Below, one piece after another: positions 31,175 through 31,216 of a DNA stretch of 31,216 nucleotides. The stretch is from assembly GCA_035632955.1 (NCBI GenBank), contig DASQFU010000236.1:1-31216 (forward strand). Direction: 5' to 3'. The position numbers were made by a program, and so were the translations under genes. The notes below the pieces were generated by a model, which made no database searches, was not told the origin of the DNA, and saw only the letters and a program-made list of their open reading frames with translations. This stretch comes from DASQFU01 sp035632955 (lineage in GTDB: Bacteria > Eisenbacteria > RBG-16-71-46). Within the stretch, counting starts at the first letter, position 1; each line of letters starts with the position of its first letter.

Positions 31175-31216
31175 TGGCATTCTCCCGGCCAGTTGCCTCA
31201 TCCATTGATGCATTCC

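Noticed and set aside
1..31216. CRISPR arrays, tRNA or rRNA genes, integron integrase
   Set aside because: Scanning by eye found no regular direct repeats with spacers, no cloverleaf or rRNA-like segment, and no tyrosine recombinase frame. A short RNA gene could still be missed without a covariance search.

Overview
The window is a GC-rich bacterial chromosome segment, dense in genes and probably from a Gram-negative. A lipoprotein, an outer-membrane-type barrel and two secreted proteins with C-terminal FlgD-like sorting/Ig modules ('PNP...GR.V...AGRH...W.G....PAG.Y.LR') fit an FCB-type or Candidatus Eisenbacteria-like organism. This placement is inferred from protein style; no rRNA or marker gene is present.

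Layout. (1) 1-4030, minus strand: a three-gene translesion-synthesis cassette (small DUF6504-like protein, Y-family DinB, DnaE-type polymerase running off the left edge). Its promoter has palindromes over the -10 and in the spacer, which suggests damage-inducible control. (2) 4091-13784: a secreted DUF642-like protein and an outer-membrane barrel; an AMIN-like/Gmad2 lipoprotein; an alpha/beta hydrolase; an extended SDR; an HU/IHF protein; a large BNR beta-propeller secreted protein; and aspartokinase. (3) 13821-~18720: an island of plus-strand genes with different texture. Three elements of 61-63 bp have integron attC architecture, and no integrase is visible. Cassette genes are a DUF1801 protein, a Nudix hydrolase, a DUF5694-like fragment cut by an IS3 scar, an alpha/beta hydrolase, an FAD-linked oxidase and an AhpD/CMD peroxidase-like gene. 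The last has an in-frame TGA exactly at the second cysteine of its CxxC motif, followed by a SECIS-like hairpin, so it is very probably a selenoprotein. The island ends in a truncated chorismate mutase. (4) 18727-24351, minus strand: a tightly overlapping operon of glcF-like Fe-S protein, Ser/Thr kinase-TolB-like-TPR protein, YcaQ-family DNA glycosylase and a DUF3052-like protein. (5) 24522-27376: an ABC-2 ATPase/permease pair with a frameshifted nitroreductase. (6) 27384-31174: an MDR oxidoreductase, DoxX, a ParB/Srx serine-kinase-like protein, a small membrane protein and a family 2 glycosyltransferase.

Main points: the cassette-like selenoprotein gene, the integrase-less attC cluster (CALIN-like) and the polymerase cassette with its promoter-embedded palindromes. 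Three genes (DUF1801, Nudix, nitroreductase) carry apparent single-base frameshifts, which are either decay or uncorrected assembly errors.
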